A DNA stretch of 64,000 nt, from the NCBI GenBank assembly GCA_937892525.1, contig CALAEV010000005.1, positions 34,006-98,005 of the forward strand, given 5' to 3'. The notes beneath the pieces were generated by a model, which saw only the letters and a list, made by a program, of their open reading frames with translations, ran no database searches and had not been told where the DNA came from. Of the stretch, positions 1 through 7,804 are shown one piece after another (position 1 is the stretch's first letter; each line of letters opens with the position of its first letter). The stretch is from an uncultured Clostridia bacterium (GTDB lineage Bacteria; Bacillota; Clostridia; Oscillospirales; Acutalibacteraceae). Both the position numbers and the translations under genes were made by a program.

Positions 1-90
1 AGGGATTCCATTCATAATGGGAAACCAAGTCAAGACAAGAAGCACCTGCCGAGAGCCCACAGGACAACCAAACCCAATATAAATCGTAGT
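1..90 (-). other. Unassigned GC-richer stretch downstream of the trmH-family gene, possibly part of a structured RNA
   Basis: There is no plausible ORF here. Read on the minus strand it is more GC-rich than the flanks and contains a CCTG/CAGG stem and a CCCATT/AATGG stem. It might be the 5' portion of a non-coding RNA running off the window edge (6S RNA was considered), but no diagnostic motif could be confirmed. Confidence 0.25.
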
Positions 91-873
91 TCATTTTACC
101 AATTCCCACATTGTTATTGACGCAGCTGCAGCAGCGTTAAGCGACTCTGCTCTGCCCTGCATTTTTATTGTGATTTTTCGGTCACAAGCATCAATAACTT
201 CCTTTGATACACCGTTACCCTCATTACCGATAATACAAAATGCACCCATTGAGAAGTTCGTTTTTGTAATGTCACAAGCATCACGGTCAGGGACAGTTGC
301 AAAACTTTGGATACCAACCTTTTTGCAAAGTGATATTTCATCTTTAAGGTTTGTACACACTTTTACAGGCAAACGGAATAGCGCCCCCATTGACGCACGA
401 AGTGCTTTTGGATTATAAATATCACAACCACCACAAATAACCATACCATCAATACCGAATGCTTCAGCAGTACGTGAAATCGCACCTAAATTGTCAGGAT
501 TTTGAATAGTGTCAAGGGCAATATATCTTTTACCACTTTCATATCCAAAATCGTTTGAACACATTTTAACAGCACACACAACGCCCTGTGGTGTTACTGT
601 GTCGCTAATGCTTTTAAGCACATCTTCACTTACGAAAAAGAAATCACTTGTGGCATTTTTAAGTTCGTTTATACTGTCAGCGTATTTTTCAGCACAAGTT
701 TCGGTGCAGAAAACAGATGTTATTTCGCAACCACTTTTTACTGCATCACAACAAAGCCTTACGCCCTCAAGAACGAAAAGCCCATTATTTTTACGGTCTT
801 TAGAGGATGTTAAAAGACCTTTGATTTCTTTAATTTTCGGATTATTTTTAGCAGTTATAACAAAATCTTTCAT
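91..873 (-). CDS. TrmH/SpoU-family RNA 2'-O-methyltransferase
   Basis: A 260-residue SPOUT-class methyltransferase that transfers a methyl group from S-adenosylmethionine to a ribose 2'-OH of rRNA or tRNA. The three SpoU motifs are visible: NPDNLGAISRTAEAFG (about 125-140), IGNEGNGVS (215-223) and SLNAAAAASI (244-253), which build the knotted SAM site. The N-terminal 100 residues match the usual RNA-binding substrate domain. It follows rplT in the infC-rpmI-rplT order, as in many Firmicutes. The ATG lies only about 17 bases after a strong terminator and has no clear Shine-Dalgarno, so expression probably relies on terminator read-through. The exact modified nucleotide cannot be told from sequence. 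Confidence 0.9.
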   Translation of the reverse strand: MKDFVITAKNNPKIKEIKGLLTSSKDRKNNGLFVLEGVRLCCDAVKSGCEITSVFCTETCAEKYADSINELKNATSDFFFVSEDVLKSISDTVTPQGVVCAVKMCSNDFGYESGKRYIALDTIQNPDNLGAISRTAEAFGIDGMVICGGCDIYNPKALRASMGALFRLPVKVCTNLKDEISLCKKVGIQSFATVPDRDACDITKTNFSMGAFCIIGNEGNGVSKEVIDACDRKITIKMQGRAESLNAAAAASITMWELVK

Positions 874-890
874 AATTCAAAAAACGCAAA

Positions 891-923
891 AACCACGCGC
901 GAGGGAGTTCCTCATGCGTGGTT
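891..923 (-). terminator. Rho-independent terminator after rplT
   Basis: On the minus strand the stem AACCACGC/GCGTGGTT encloses a second GAGG/CCTC helix and is followed by TTTTGCG. It lies between rplT and the trmH-family gene. Confidence 0.75.
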
Positions 924-931
924 AAGTTATA

Positions 932-1288
932 TTACTTCAATGCTTCTTTAGCTTTTTCTGTAAGAGCTGTGAATGCTGCAGGGTCTGCAATAGCAATTTC
1001 TGAAAGCATTTTTCTGTTAAGGTCAATGCCAGCTTTTTTAAGACCGTTAATGAATGTTGAGTAGTTCATACCATTCATTTTGCAAGCAGCTGAAATTCTT
1101 GTAATCCAGAGCTTTCTGAAATCACGTTTCTTCTGCTTTCTGCCGATATATGCATAGTTACCACTCTTCATAACTGCCTGTTTTGCAGTTCTGAAAAGTT
1201 TGCTCTTTGAGCCATAGTAGCCCTTAGCGAGCTTTAATACTTTATTTCTTCTTTTGCGAGTCATCATCGCACCTTTAACACGTGCCAT
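932..1288 (-). CDS. rplT: 50S ribosomal protein L20
   Basis: A 118-residue protein of standard L20 length. It starts MARVKGAMMTRKRRNK and has the highly basic, Tyr/Lys-rich N-terminal extension (KLAKGYYGSKSK) that threads into 23S rRNA, then the globular C-terminal domain. L20 is an early assembly protein of the large subunit. In Firmicutes it represses its own operon by binding the infC leader RNA, and a matching attenuator is present upstream of infC here. The start has a strong GGAGGTAAAGAGAA ribosome binding site. It is the third gene of infC-rpmI-rplT, 39 bases after rpmI. Confidence 0.98.
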   Translation of the reverse strand: MARVKGAMMTRKRRNKVLKLAKGYYGSKSKLFRTAKQAVMKSGNYAYIGRKQKKRDFRKLWITRISAACKMNGMNYSTFINGLKKAGIDLNRKMLSEIAIADPAAFTALTEKAKEALK

Positions 1289-1327
1289 TTCTCTTTACCT
1301 CCGATAGTGTACTTTCGATTTTGTAGT

Positions 1328-1525
1328 TTATTTGTAAGGAATAAGACGCTTAATCTGTGCTGTATTTGTCTTATCAGCAACAGCTGTCTGACGAAGTCCT
1401 CTTTTTCTCTTTGTGCTCTTCTTTGTTAAGATGTGAGACTTGTTAGCGTGTGCTCTGATTGGCTTGCCGTTCTTTGAAAGCTTAAATCTTTTTTTAGCTC
1501 CGCTATGTGTTTTAATCTTTGGCAT
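1328..1525 (-). CDS. rpmI: 50S ribosomal protein L35
   Basis: A 65-residue protein with the typical L35 start MPKIKTHSGAKKRFKL, a Lys/Arg-rich middle (KKSTKRKRGLRQTAVAD) and the usual length. It is a component of the large ribosomal subunit. The ATG is preceded by AGGAGGATATTATT. It sits between infC and rplT with short gaps, the conserved bacterial order, so it is co-transcribed and presumably translationally coupled to its neighbours. Confidence 0.98.
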   Translation of the reverse strand: MPKIKTHSGAKKRFKLSKNGKPIRAHANKSHILTKKSTKRKRGLRQTAVADKTNTAQIKRLIPYK

Positions 1526-1561
1526 AATAATATCCTCCTAATTTGATTTAGATTTACTACC

Positions 1562-2080
1562 TTATTTCGCACCTTTTGGTGACAAGAACATAAGCATTTG
1601 ACGACCTTCAAGTTTTGCAGGTTTGTCAACATTGCCTGATTCTTCAACTGCAACTGCAAAACGTTCCATAATACCGTTACCCAAATGTGCGTGAGCCATT
1701 TCACGACCTCTGAAACGGATTGAAACCTTAACTTTGTTGCCTGCCTTTAAGAACTTAAGGGCATGATTTACCTTTGTATCAAAGTCATGAGTATCAATGT
1801 TTACAGAAAGACGAATTTCTTTTGTTTCAATAACTTTCTGATTTTTCTTTGCTTCTTTTTCTTTCTTTGCCTTGTCGAAACGATACTTACCATAGTCCAT
1901 AATCTTACAAACTGGTGGTTGAGCGTTAGGGGCAATTTTTACAAGGTCAAGACTGCGTTTTTCTGCTTCTTTAAAAGCATCTTTACTGGACATTATTCCA
2001 AGTTGTTCACCGTCGTCGGTAATAACTCTGACCTCTTTGTCGCGGATTTCTTCATTGATTTGCAATTCTTTGGTACTGAT
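1562..2080 (-). CDS. infC: Translation initiation factor IF-3 (AUC start codon)
   Basis: A 172-residue IF-3. It keeps the 30S subunit free of 50S and discriminates against wrong start codons. The N-domain begins STKELQINEEIRDKEVRVI and the C-domain includes the AKKEKEAKKNQKV linker and KVSIRFRGREMAH. An in-frame ATG exists at 2146, but it lies inside the leader terminator hairpin and would add non-family residues. The family start instead coincides with an ATC codon at 2080-2078, seven bases after a strong AGAGGTG ribosome binding site. IF-3 genes typically use rare AUU/AUC-type starts for autoregulation, because IF-3 rejects such codons. No ATG/GTG/TTG in frame fits the site better. Confidence 0.93.
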   Translation of the reverse strand: MSTKELQINEEIRDKEVRVITDDGEQLGIMSSKDAFKEAEKRSLDLVKIAPNAQPPVCKIMDYGKYRFDKAKKEKEAKKNQKVIETKEIRLSVNIDTHDFDTKVNHALKFLKAGNKVKVSIRFRGREMAHAHLGNGIMERFAVAVEESGNVDKPAKLEGRQMLMFLSPKGAK

Positions 2081-2233
2081 AAATAAACACCTCTTTAAGC
2101 CCTGTGGGCAAATTAAAAATGCGGACAGAATTTCTGCCCGCACCATTACAAATCAAACTTAAAGATTAAGTATTGACCAGCCAACTTAAAGTCGGTCAGG
2201 TGAGAACAAAAAACTGTTCTGCTTTATTTTGCT
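2081..2233 (-). promoter_or_regulatory. infC operon 5' leader with attenuator (candidate L20 leader)
   Basis: About 150 bases separate the promoter from the infC start. On the minus strand there is a GACC..GGTC hairpin near 2176-2200. A terminator stem follows (GCGGGCAG/TGTCCGC, 2121-2141, then TTTTT), then a small GCCC-ACA-GGGC hairpin (2099-2109) just before the ribosome binding site (2088-2096). This is the layout of the L20-controlled infC leaders of Firmicutes. Binding by L20 itself is inferred from position and architecture. Confidence 0.75.
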
Positions 2234-2238
2234 CTGTT

Positions 2239-2266
2239 ATTATAACACAAATTTCACTGTTGTCAA
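2239..2266 (-). promoter_or_regulatory. Sigma-A promoter of infC-rpmI-rplT
   Basis: Consensus -35 TTGACA (2266-2261) and consensus -10 TATAAT (2244-2239) are separated by 16 bases. This predicts transcription from about 2232 and a leader of about 150 bases. Confidence 0.85.
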
Positions 2267-2279
2267 CAGTTTTTTGAAA

Positions 2280-2807
2280 TTATTTAACTCTTGTAAGAAC
2301 GATTCCGTCGGTCTGGAGATAAAGCTTATCGCCCTCTAATTTATAATTAGTAATAAATTCAGCCGAAGTTCCATCTTCAATAAATGTGAAATCACCCTGG
2401 TTTATATCCCAAGTGCCAGTGCCACCTTCTGCTTCATTGTAATCATCAACAATGTCTTCAAGGTCTGTTTCAAGCCATTGTTGTTTACAGTCATCTATTG
2501 ACTTGTAGCCTGCACCTATTATATCTTCTTCAGTTATTTCTTGCTCTTGGAAGTAAGTATCATAAGCTTTTAACAATGCAGTTTTTGTTACTTCGCGGTC
2601 CATATACCAACGGTATTTACCATCAGTAAGTTCAAAATATTCTGTAAGTTCAACGTCCATATCTTCATCATACTCTACAGTATAAGTATATGCCCAAGTG
2701 CCCATTAAATCTTTCTTTGTACTGCCGTCAACAATAGCAAGAACTGCTACTACTAACACGACACCAACGATAGTGCCTATAAGTCTTTTAATATCAAATT
2801 TTTTCAT
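2280..2807 (-). CDS. Small membrane-anchored protein of unknown function
   Basis: 175 residues. Residues about 9-27 (LIGTIVGVVLVVAVLAIVD) form one hydrophobic segment after a short basic N-terminus, giving a membrane anchor or uncleaved signal. The rest is acidic and would lie outside the cell. The LMGTWAYTYT motif after the anchor and the closing LEGDKLYLQTDGIVLTRVK strands recall lipocalin-like small beta proteins that begin with GTW, but no family can be named. The ATG is preceded by AAGGGG. It has its own promoter upstream and stands alone between the infC operon and the LCAT-like hydrolase gene. Confidence 0.7.
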   Translation of the reverse strand: MKKFDIKRLIGTIVGVVLVVAVLAIVDGSTKKDLMGTWAYTYTVEYDEDMDVELTEYFELTDGKYRWYMDREVTKTALLKAYDTYFQEQEITEEDIIGAGYKSIDDCKQQWLETDLEDIVDDYNEAEGGTGTWDINQGDFTFIEDGTSAEFITNYKLEGDKLYLQTDGIVLTRVK

Positions 2808-2857
2808 TTTCCATACCCCTTTTTGTTTCCTATAAAACCTTTCGGTCTTACAGTGCT

Positions 2858-2886
2858 AATATATCACAGAAACAAAGAAAAGTCAA
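2858..2886 (-). promoter_or_regulatory. Promoter of the small membrane protein gene
   Basis: -35 TTGACT (2886-2881), 17-base spacer, -10 TATATT (2863-2858). Confidence 0.6.
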
Positions 2887-2897
2887 CGCAGTTCCTA

Positions 2898-2922
2898 CAT
2901 TTTGCGTTTTGCACTTTGCATT
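2898..2922. repeat. TTTGC-type short repeat
   Basis: Consecutive TTTTGCG, TTTTGCA and CTTTGCA units sit directly beside a terminator. A related block is present at 50304-50334, also in intergenic DNA beside a terminator hairpin. Confidence 0.5.
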
Positions 2923-2954
2923 AAAAAGACGGTCAAAAAATTGACCGTCTTTTT
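2923..2954 (-). terminator. Terminator of the LCAT-like hydrolase gene
   Basis: AAAAGACGGTCAA pairs with TTGACCGTCTTTT. On the minus strand the stem ends in TTTTTAATG, just after the hydrolase stop codon. The hairpin is symmetric and could also act on the plus strand. Confidence 0.85.
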
Positions 2955-2957
2955 CTG

Positions 2958-4985
2958 TTATTCTTCTCTTTTCTTAATTACAACACCTGCAGTAACTGCT
3001 GTACCTGCAAGGACTGCTACTGCAACAAGTACTGTTGAAATACTACGGTTTGTTTTTGGAATATCGCCTTCAACATTTTCTGTTTTGCTATCTTCATTTT
3101 CAACAGTTGTTGAATCGGTTGTACTCTCTGTTGTTGATTCAGTTGTATCATCTTCAGGTGTAGTTGTGCTTTCAGTTGGTTCTTCATCAGGCACAACATC
3201 TGCAACCTGCGACAGATAACTGAACTGTGCCATTTGCGCATCTGTCATAGGTGTAAAACAGAAAACATTTGTTGTGTAAGTAAGTTGAGTGTTGAGAAGT
3301 GAATATGTAATTTGCACTTCAAATGGAATTTCTGTATTTTCAAAATCGTTGTTTACAGCATTGATATTCACAACTTTACCTTTAGGTATTGTAAGCCCTT
3401 GTGAATACTCAAAATCGACATCTGCGCCAACTGACTCAATTGACCAAATAACAACATCTGCTTCAACAGACATATTCTTAATTACAAGCGCAGTATCATC
3501 TGTTGAATGATAGCCAGAGCTTGTGTTGTCAAAACGAGCATAAAGGATTTCACCGTTATTCTGTGACATATTAAACTGTGGATATTCTTTACTTGAATAC
3601 ACGTTCTTAATATCTCCCCACAAGAAGTCGTGAACAAGATTTTTTGAGTATTCGTCGTGCATAATCATACCGTGGCCCTGATTTCTTACATACCATGTTG
3701 AATCAGGTAAAAAGCCTGTTGATGCGTCAATGTCAAACTCAGGTGAAATATGATAATGGTCAGGATTATCGCAAACTGTATTTGCCTGAACATAATCACT
3801 TGCAAATGTTTCGTTTACAAGAGCACAGTCTGACCCTGATGAAAGATAAGTGTCAATAAGAATATCAGAGTTATACTTACCATTTGGTGAAGTATATCCG
3901 TTACCTACAACATAACCAATCTGAACGCCATCAGCGGTAAGGTCTGCCAATTCTTTAGCAAGACTGTCTTCACCATTTGAAATCAATGTATGATACGCAA
4001 CTGTATCTATATACAACTTTTTATTATCTACAACATTAAGTCCTGTGTAATTTATTGCTTCTTCAAAATAATTGTGTGGCACAAAATCCCACAATGACGG
4101 GATTGAAATAATACCATTCCAAAGGTCAGGATATGTAAGAACACCGTTAGCAACATCAACAATGCCATCGTCAGAAAGAAGTTGGAAAATCCATTCCCAA
4201 TCTTTTTCATATTCAAAACCATGTTCAATAAACGCAATAATTTCATCAAGAGGTGCGTCTAAATATTCACCTGTGAAAAGTGAGCCGCAAAGAGATGTGC
4301 CAAGCGTTGCAGGGTTGCCGAACATTGCTCGTCTTACATCACCTTTGTTACCATAAAGATAAAGATATGTTGTACCATACTGGCCACCGTGACTAAGTCC
4401 GTAAATATCAACTTTATCAGAGCCCGTAAGGGCTTTTACTTCTTGAATATACTTGTCAAGGGCAGCAGCATAATCCATCTGACTTTTACGCCAGTCGAAA
4501 GTAAAGCCGAAAACATTTTCAGCGCCTACTTCTTCAATAGCCATATCTGCAACTACTCTTTCAGGTATATATTGTTCCATACCATTTTCAAGCAAAGTTG
4601 AAGCACGGGTTGCAGCCGCACCGCTAGGATATGGAACAAGATTATTTTTAGATGTACCGTCTGGATTCATACCGATTGGTGAAAGATACTCTTTGAACTT
4701 TTTACCAAGCTCAACAGTTAAATCCGCCTGATTAAGAGTAACGTCGGCAAGTAATTCAACCACATCTGCTCCAAGATTATCAAAATTTAATGGCCATGCA
4801 AGTTGAACATTGCCGTTTTCGTCAAAAATTGGTTCGCCGTTTTCGTCTGCATAAGCAAGGTTAGGACCTGAATAGCCCTGCAGAATTACTACGGGTACTT
4901 TTTCTTCTGCTCCTGCAACAACACCTATTGAAACTGCAGAAACAATTATAAGAACTGCGAGAATAACTGATAAAATCTTTTTCAT
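2958..4985 (-). CDS. Secreted LCAT-like alpha/beta-hydrolase with C-terminal anchor
   Basis: 675 residues. A signal peptide (1-25) precedes a catalytic domain resembling lecithin:cholesterol acyltransferase/lipase alpha/beta-hydrolases. Visible elements are an oxyanion strand VPVVILQGYSG (30-40), nucleophile elbow GLSHGG with Ser198, and a candidate catalytic His in RNQGHGM (His438). A beta-rich region follows, then a Thr/Glu/Ser-rich linker (about 600-635), a hydrophobic segment and KKREE. DIPKTN before the hydrophobic tail resembles a variant LPXTG sorting signal, but no sortase gene is in the window, so plain membrane anchoring is equally possible. The likely role is an extracellular lipase or acyltransferase; the substrate is unknown. 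Confidence 0.75.
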   Translation of the reverse strand: MKKILSVILAVLIIVSAVSIGVVAGAEEKVPVVILQGYSGPNLAYADENGEPIFDENGNVQLAWPLNFDNLGADVVELLADVTLNQADLTVELGKKFKEYLSPIGMNPDGTSKNNLVPYPSGAAATRASTLLENGMEQYIPERVVADMAIEEVGAENVFGFTFDWRKSQMDYAAALDKYIQEVKALTGSDKVDIYGLSHGGQYGTTYLYLYGNKGDVRRAMFGNPATLGTSLCGSLFTGEYLDAPLDEIIAFIEHGFEYEKDWEWIFQLLSDDGIVDVANGVLTYPDLWNGIISIPSLWDFVPHNYFEEAINYTGLNVVDNKKLYIDTVAYHTLISNGEDSLAKELADLTADGVQIGYVVGNGYTSPNGKYNSDILIDTYLSSGSDCALVNETFASDYVQANTVCDNPDHYHISPEFDIDASTGFLPDSTWYVRNQGHGMIMHDEYSKNLVHDFLWGDIKNVYSSKEYPQFNMSQNNGEILYARFDNTSSGYHSTDDTALVIKNMSVEADVVIWSIESVGADVDFEYSQGLTIPKGKVVNINAVNNDFENTEIPFEVQITYSLLNTQLTYTTNVFCFTPMTDAQMAQFSYLSQVADVVPDEEPTESTTTPEDDTTESTTESTTDSTTVENEDSKTENVEGDIPKTNRSISTVLVAVAVLAGTAVTAGVVIKKREE

Positions 4986-5054
4986 AACAACTCTCCTTTT
5001 AAGAAAAAATCTTATACCAATATTTTACACCTAAAAGAAATAAAAAGCAATAAA

Positions 5055-5083
5055 ACAGCGACACCCTAAATAAGCGTCGCTGT
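5055..5083 (-). terminator. Terminator after the lipoprotein gene
   Basis: ACAGCGAC pairs with GTCGCTGT. On the minus strand the stem is followed by TTTTATT, 36 bases after the stop codon. Confidence 0.8.
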
Positions 5084-5118
5084 AAAAAATTTTATGCTAT
5101 TTTTGTGAAATGTTACAA

Positions 5119-6348
5119 TTATTCAGCTGTTTCTTCTACTTCCCAACCAAAATTATATGTAAGTGAAGATGTGCAAGGGAATTCTACAACTACTGTGCCG
5201 TATTTTGAGAGCGCGCCTGTAAATGTTACATTTGCAGTAATAATCATATTCTTTTCATAAGTTGCATAAGTCATCTGGTCGTTAACTGCGTTAAAGCCTG
5301 CCATAATTTTGCAAGGTGCAAACGCAATCTCAAATGAGTTAACAGTCATATATTTTTCTGCAACCTTAAACTGTTCTAAAATACCGTCTTTTTCACGAAC
5401 AGTAAATGCCTTTTTAACACTTGCTTCTTCAGGTTTAACCATAATGCAGATTGTTCTGTAAAGTTCTGATGGAACAAAAATATATTCGCCATCTTCGTCT
5501 TCTGCATTATTACCCTTTTCGTCAAGGTCATGAACAAGAGTTGGAACAACTGATGTGTAAATAGGGTAGGTTACAACACCTGTTTCTGCATCTGTTGTTG
5601 TGTAAAGGTCACCTAGTGCAAGTGTGCTTGCAGACTTCTCACCAAGAGGATAAATGATGTTTGTTAAATCTTCATTGAAATCAGTTGCAACAAGGTCATC
5701 CTCGTCGCCTTCTTTAACCTGATATTTTTCTTCATTAGAAATATTCATAAGGTAGCCACCAATGTCTTTGAGTGCCATATCTGCATAAAGACGGAATGCT
5801 GCACGAAGTTCTGGCTGATTATCAAGAAGATTGCCTTCTGTATCTCTGAAATAAACAGTAACATCCTTATAGCTAATTGAGCCATCCTCTTCTTTGCCTT
5901 CACTACCACCATGGTTAATCCAGAAATTTTCATAGTATGAAACACGAGCTACACCTGTTGTTTTGATTTCATTAATTTTTTCATTAAAGTAATCAAGAAC
6001 ATCCTGCTGATTACCTGTAAACTGTGCCCATTCTTCGTTTGATATAAGTGCAAGAATATCTTTAAAATATTTTTCCTTACCAAACTTTGAAACGAGTTCA
6101 AAATATGAAATCTTTACAATTTTATCATCAGTTTTTGTGTTTGTGTTCTCATAAAGAATTGCAAGTTTATCACCAGGTAAAACCTTTTTAAGTTCACCGT
6201 AAGTAAACTCAAAATAAACATCCTGCAAATCAGTTTTAACAGTTACAGGTGTTGGTCTTGTAACCTCTGAGCCACAACCTGCAAATGCAGTAGTCATTAA
6301 AACAACGACTAAAACAAGGCTAACAATTCTCATAAAATTCTTTTTCAT
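5119..6348 (-). CDS. Lipoprotein of unknown function
   Basis: 409 residues from the ATG at 6348, which has an AAGGGGATACAGTA ribosome binding site. A longer in-frame start at 6435 would overlap the upstream peptidase gene and hide the signal peptide. The lipoprotein signal is clear: MKKNFMRIV, a hydrophobic core, then AFAGC with the lipidated Cys. The mature part is acidic and soluble, lacks repeats, and could not be assigned to a family. It lies 13 bases after the M28 peptidase gene, so the two are probably co-transcribed and could act together at the outer face of the membrane. Confidence 0.75.
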   Translation of the reverse strand: MKKNFMRIVSLVLVVVLMTTAFAGCGSEVTRPTPVTVKTDLQDVYFEFTYGELKKVLPGDKLAILYENTNTKTDDKIVKISYFELVSKFGKEKYFKDILALISNEEWAQFTGNQQDVLDYFNEKINEIKTTGVARVSYYENFWINHGGSEGKEEDGSISYKDVTVYFRDTEGNLLDNQPELRAAFRLYADMALKDIGGYLMNISNEEKYQVKEGDEDDLVATDFNEDLTNIIYPLGEKSASTLALGDLYTTTDAETGVVTYPIYTSVVPTLVHDLDEKGNNAEDEDGEYIFVPSELYRTICIMVKPEEASVKKAFTVREKDGILEQFKVAEKYMTVNSFEIAFAPCKIMAGFNAVNDQMTYATYEKNMIITANVTFTGALSKYGTVVVEFPCTSSLTYNFGWEVEETAE

Positions 6349-6361
6349 TACTGTATCCCCT

Positions 6362-7630
6362 TTAATATGTTTCTTTAAGGCCCTGTTCATCAAATAAGAA
6401 CACGGTTTCAAGAACAATTTTAAGTACATCTTCAATAGTTTTCATTTCAAGCATATTAACCTTGTCAAGACGAGTGTGATAATATCTTGCAGGAGCCGGG
6501 TCCATGCTTGTAAATGCAACTGATTTAATGCCACCTTGTTGCATTGCTGCAGCGTCAGTTGAGCCGAGTGGTGTAGTTGTAAAATTAACATTTACACCTG
6601 CATTTTCTGATGCTTTTTTCATCAATGCACAAGCAGACTTATCAAGTTTAACGGTTGCGGTCATATCTTTTGTAACAACACCCATAAACTCGTAATCGCG
6701 AAGTGTATCAAGTGCTACAAAAACAGTTTCAACGCCATCATTTTTGTATTCTTTGCCGTGTAACTCAGCAAATGCTTTTGAGCCACGAAGACCTTCTTCT
6801 TCAGCACCCATTGATACTGCAATAACTTCAGTATTTTCAAAACTGATATTATTGTTTTTAAGATAAAGAAGAACTGCCATAGATGTAAATACACCTGTTA
6901 AATCGTCATTTGCACCGTCAACTACTAATTTCCAGTTTACAAAGAAGATTACAGACGCCAAGAATGGCACTACAATCGCTTGTAACACGATTAACACGAT
7001 ATTAGCACTATCATTCTCAATGAACATACCAACAATGCCTACAACAAGAGTTAAGAGAAGTCCTAAAACTGCACCTGCAACAACTGTTGTAACCAATTTT
7101 GGTCCACCCATATATGTATAACGCCATTCATAAGCAGAGTCAATGTGACCACCTATGATAATTCTTCTTTTTACTTCACCTTTTGCCTTAATTTTGCAGA
7201 TTACATTACTTGATTCTTCTTTTTTGAAGAATGGGTCAAGAACTTTTTTGTAAAGCAAAAACTCACCAACAAGGAAGAATATTGAAATTACACAAAGTAC
7301 AACAGAAACAATATGGAACGCATTTGCAAGTTCAGGCACTGCGCCTGTGAATGCTACAATTCCTAAAACTGCTGCAATTAAAGCGAGAATGCCATCAATT
7401 GTAACCCAACTCATAAACGCTTTTGGGCTTAATGTAAACTTTTCTCTTACAACTTCGTCAGCAATAGGAGTCATAACTTTTTCTACATAATCCTGAGCTT
7501 TTTTCTCACCCTCATAACCTGCAGGACGAGGGCCAACCTGCTCACAGACTCTTTTTATTTCACGAACTGCAAAATTTGAACATTCGCGAACTTTTGAAGC
7601 GTAATGAACATGACTTTCACTTGCTTTCAA
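6362..7630 (-). CDS. Membrane-embedded M28-family metallopeptidase
   Basis: 422 residues starting at a TTG codon with a GGAGGTAATCAG site. The M28 (di-zinc aminopeptidase) set appears complete: His162 (GGHIDS), bridging Asp242 (GANDDLTG), Glu277/Glu278 (GAEEEGLRGS), Asp308 (ALDTL) and His385 (YYHTRLDK). Unusually, four hydrophobic segments are built into the domain: 75-97 and 104-127 before the first ligand, and 178-202 and 209-232 between His162 and Asp242. The enzyme is therefore a membrane-bound peptidase. The N-terminal region (REIKRVCEQVGPRPAGYEGE) matches the usual cap. The substrate is unknown. It is first in a two-gene unit with the lipoprotein. Confidence 0.85.
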   Translation of the reverse strand: MKASESHVHYASKVRECSNFAVREIKRVCEQVGPRPAGYEGEKKAQDYVEKVMTPIADEVVREKFTLSPKAFMSWVTIDGILALIAAVLGIVAFTGAVPELANAFHIVSVVLCVISIFFLVGEFLLYKKVLDPFFKKEESSNVICKIKAKGEVKRRIIIGGHIDSAYEWRYTYMGGPKLVTTVVAGAVLGLLLTLVVGIVGMFIENDSANIVLIVLQAIVVPFLASVIFFVNWKLVVDGANDDLTGVFTSMAVLLYLKNNNISFENTEVIAVSMGAEEEGLRGSKAFAELHGKEYKNDGVETVFVALDTLRDYEFMGVVTKDMTATVKLDKSACALMKKASENAGVNVNFTTTPLGSTDAAAMQQGGIKSVAFTSMDPAPARYYHTRLDKVNMLEMKTIEDVLKIVLETVFLFDEQGLKETY

Positions 7631-7739
7631 AACTGATTACCTCCAAAAGGCAAAATATTTTGCCATAATAATATAATTATAGTTATTTTAACACACTTTT
7701 TTTATTAAGTCACTACTATTTTGAAAAAAATTGTAAATA

Positions 7740-7768
7740 TTGACAATGACTCAAAAAAAGAATAAACT
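7740..7768 (+). promoter_or_regulatory. Promoter of the VanY-fold protein gene
   Basis: -35 TTGACA (7740-7745), 17-base spacer, -10 TAAACT (7763-7768). Confidence 0.55.
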
Positions 7769-7804
7769 ATATTATGTTAAAATCAAAAACAAGGAAATTT
7801 AAAT

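Noticed and set aside
2081..2146. Upstream ATG start for infC
   Set aside because: It falls inside the leader terminator hairpin, has no ribosome binding site and adds residues not found in IF-3.
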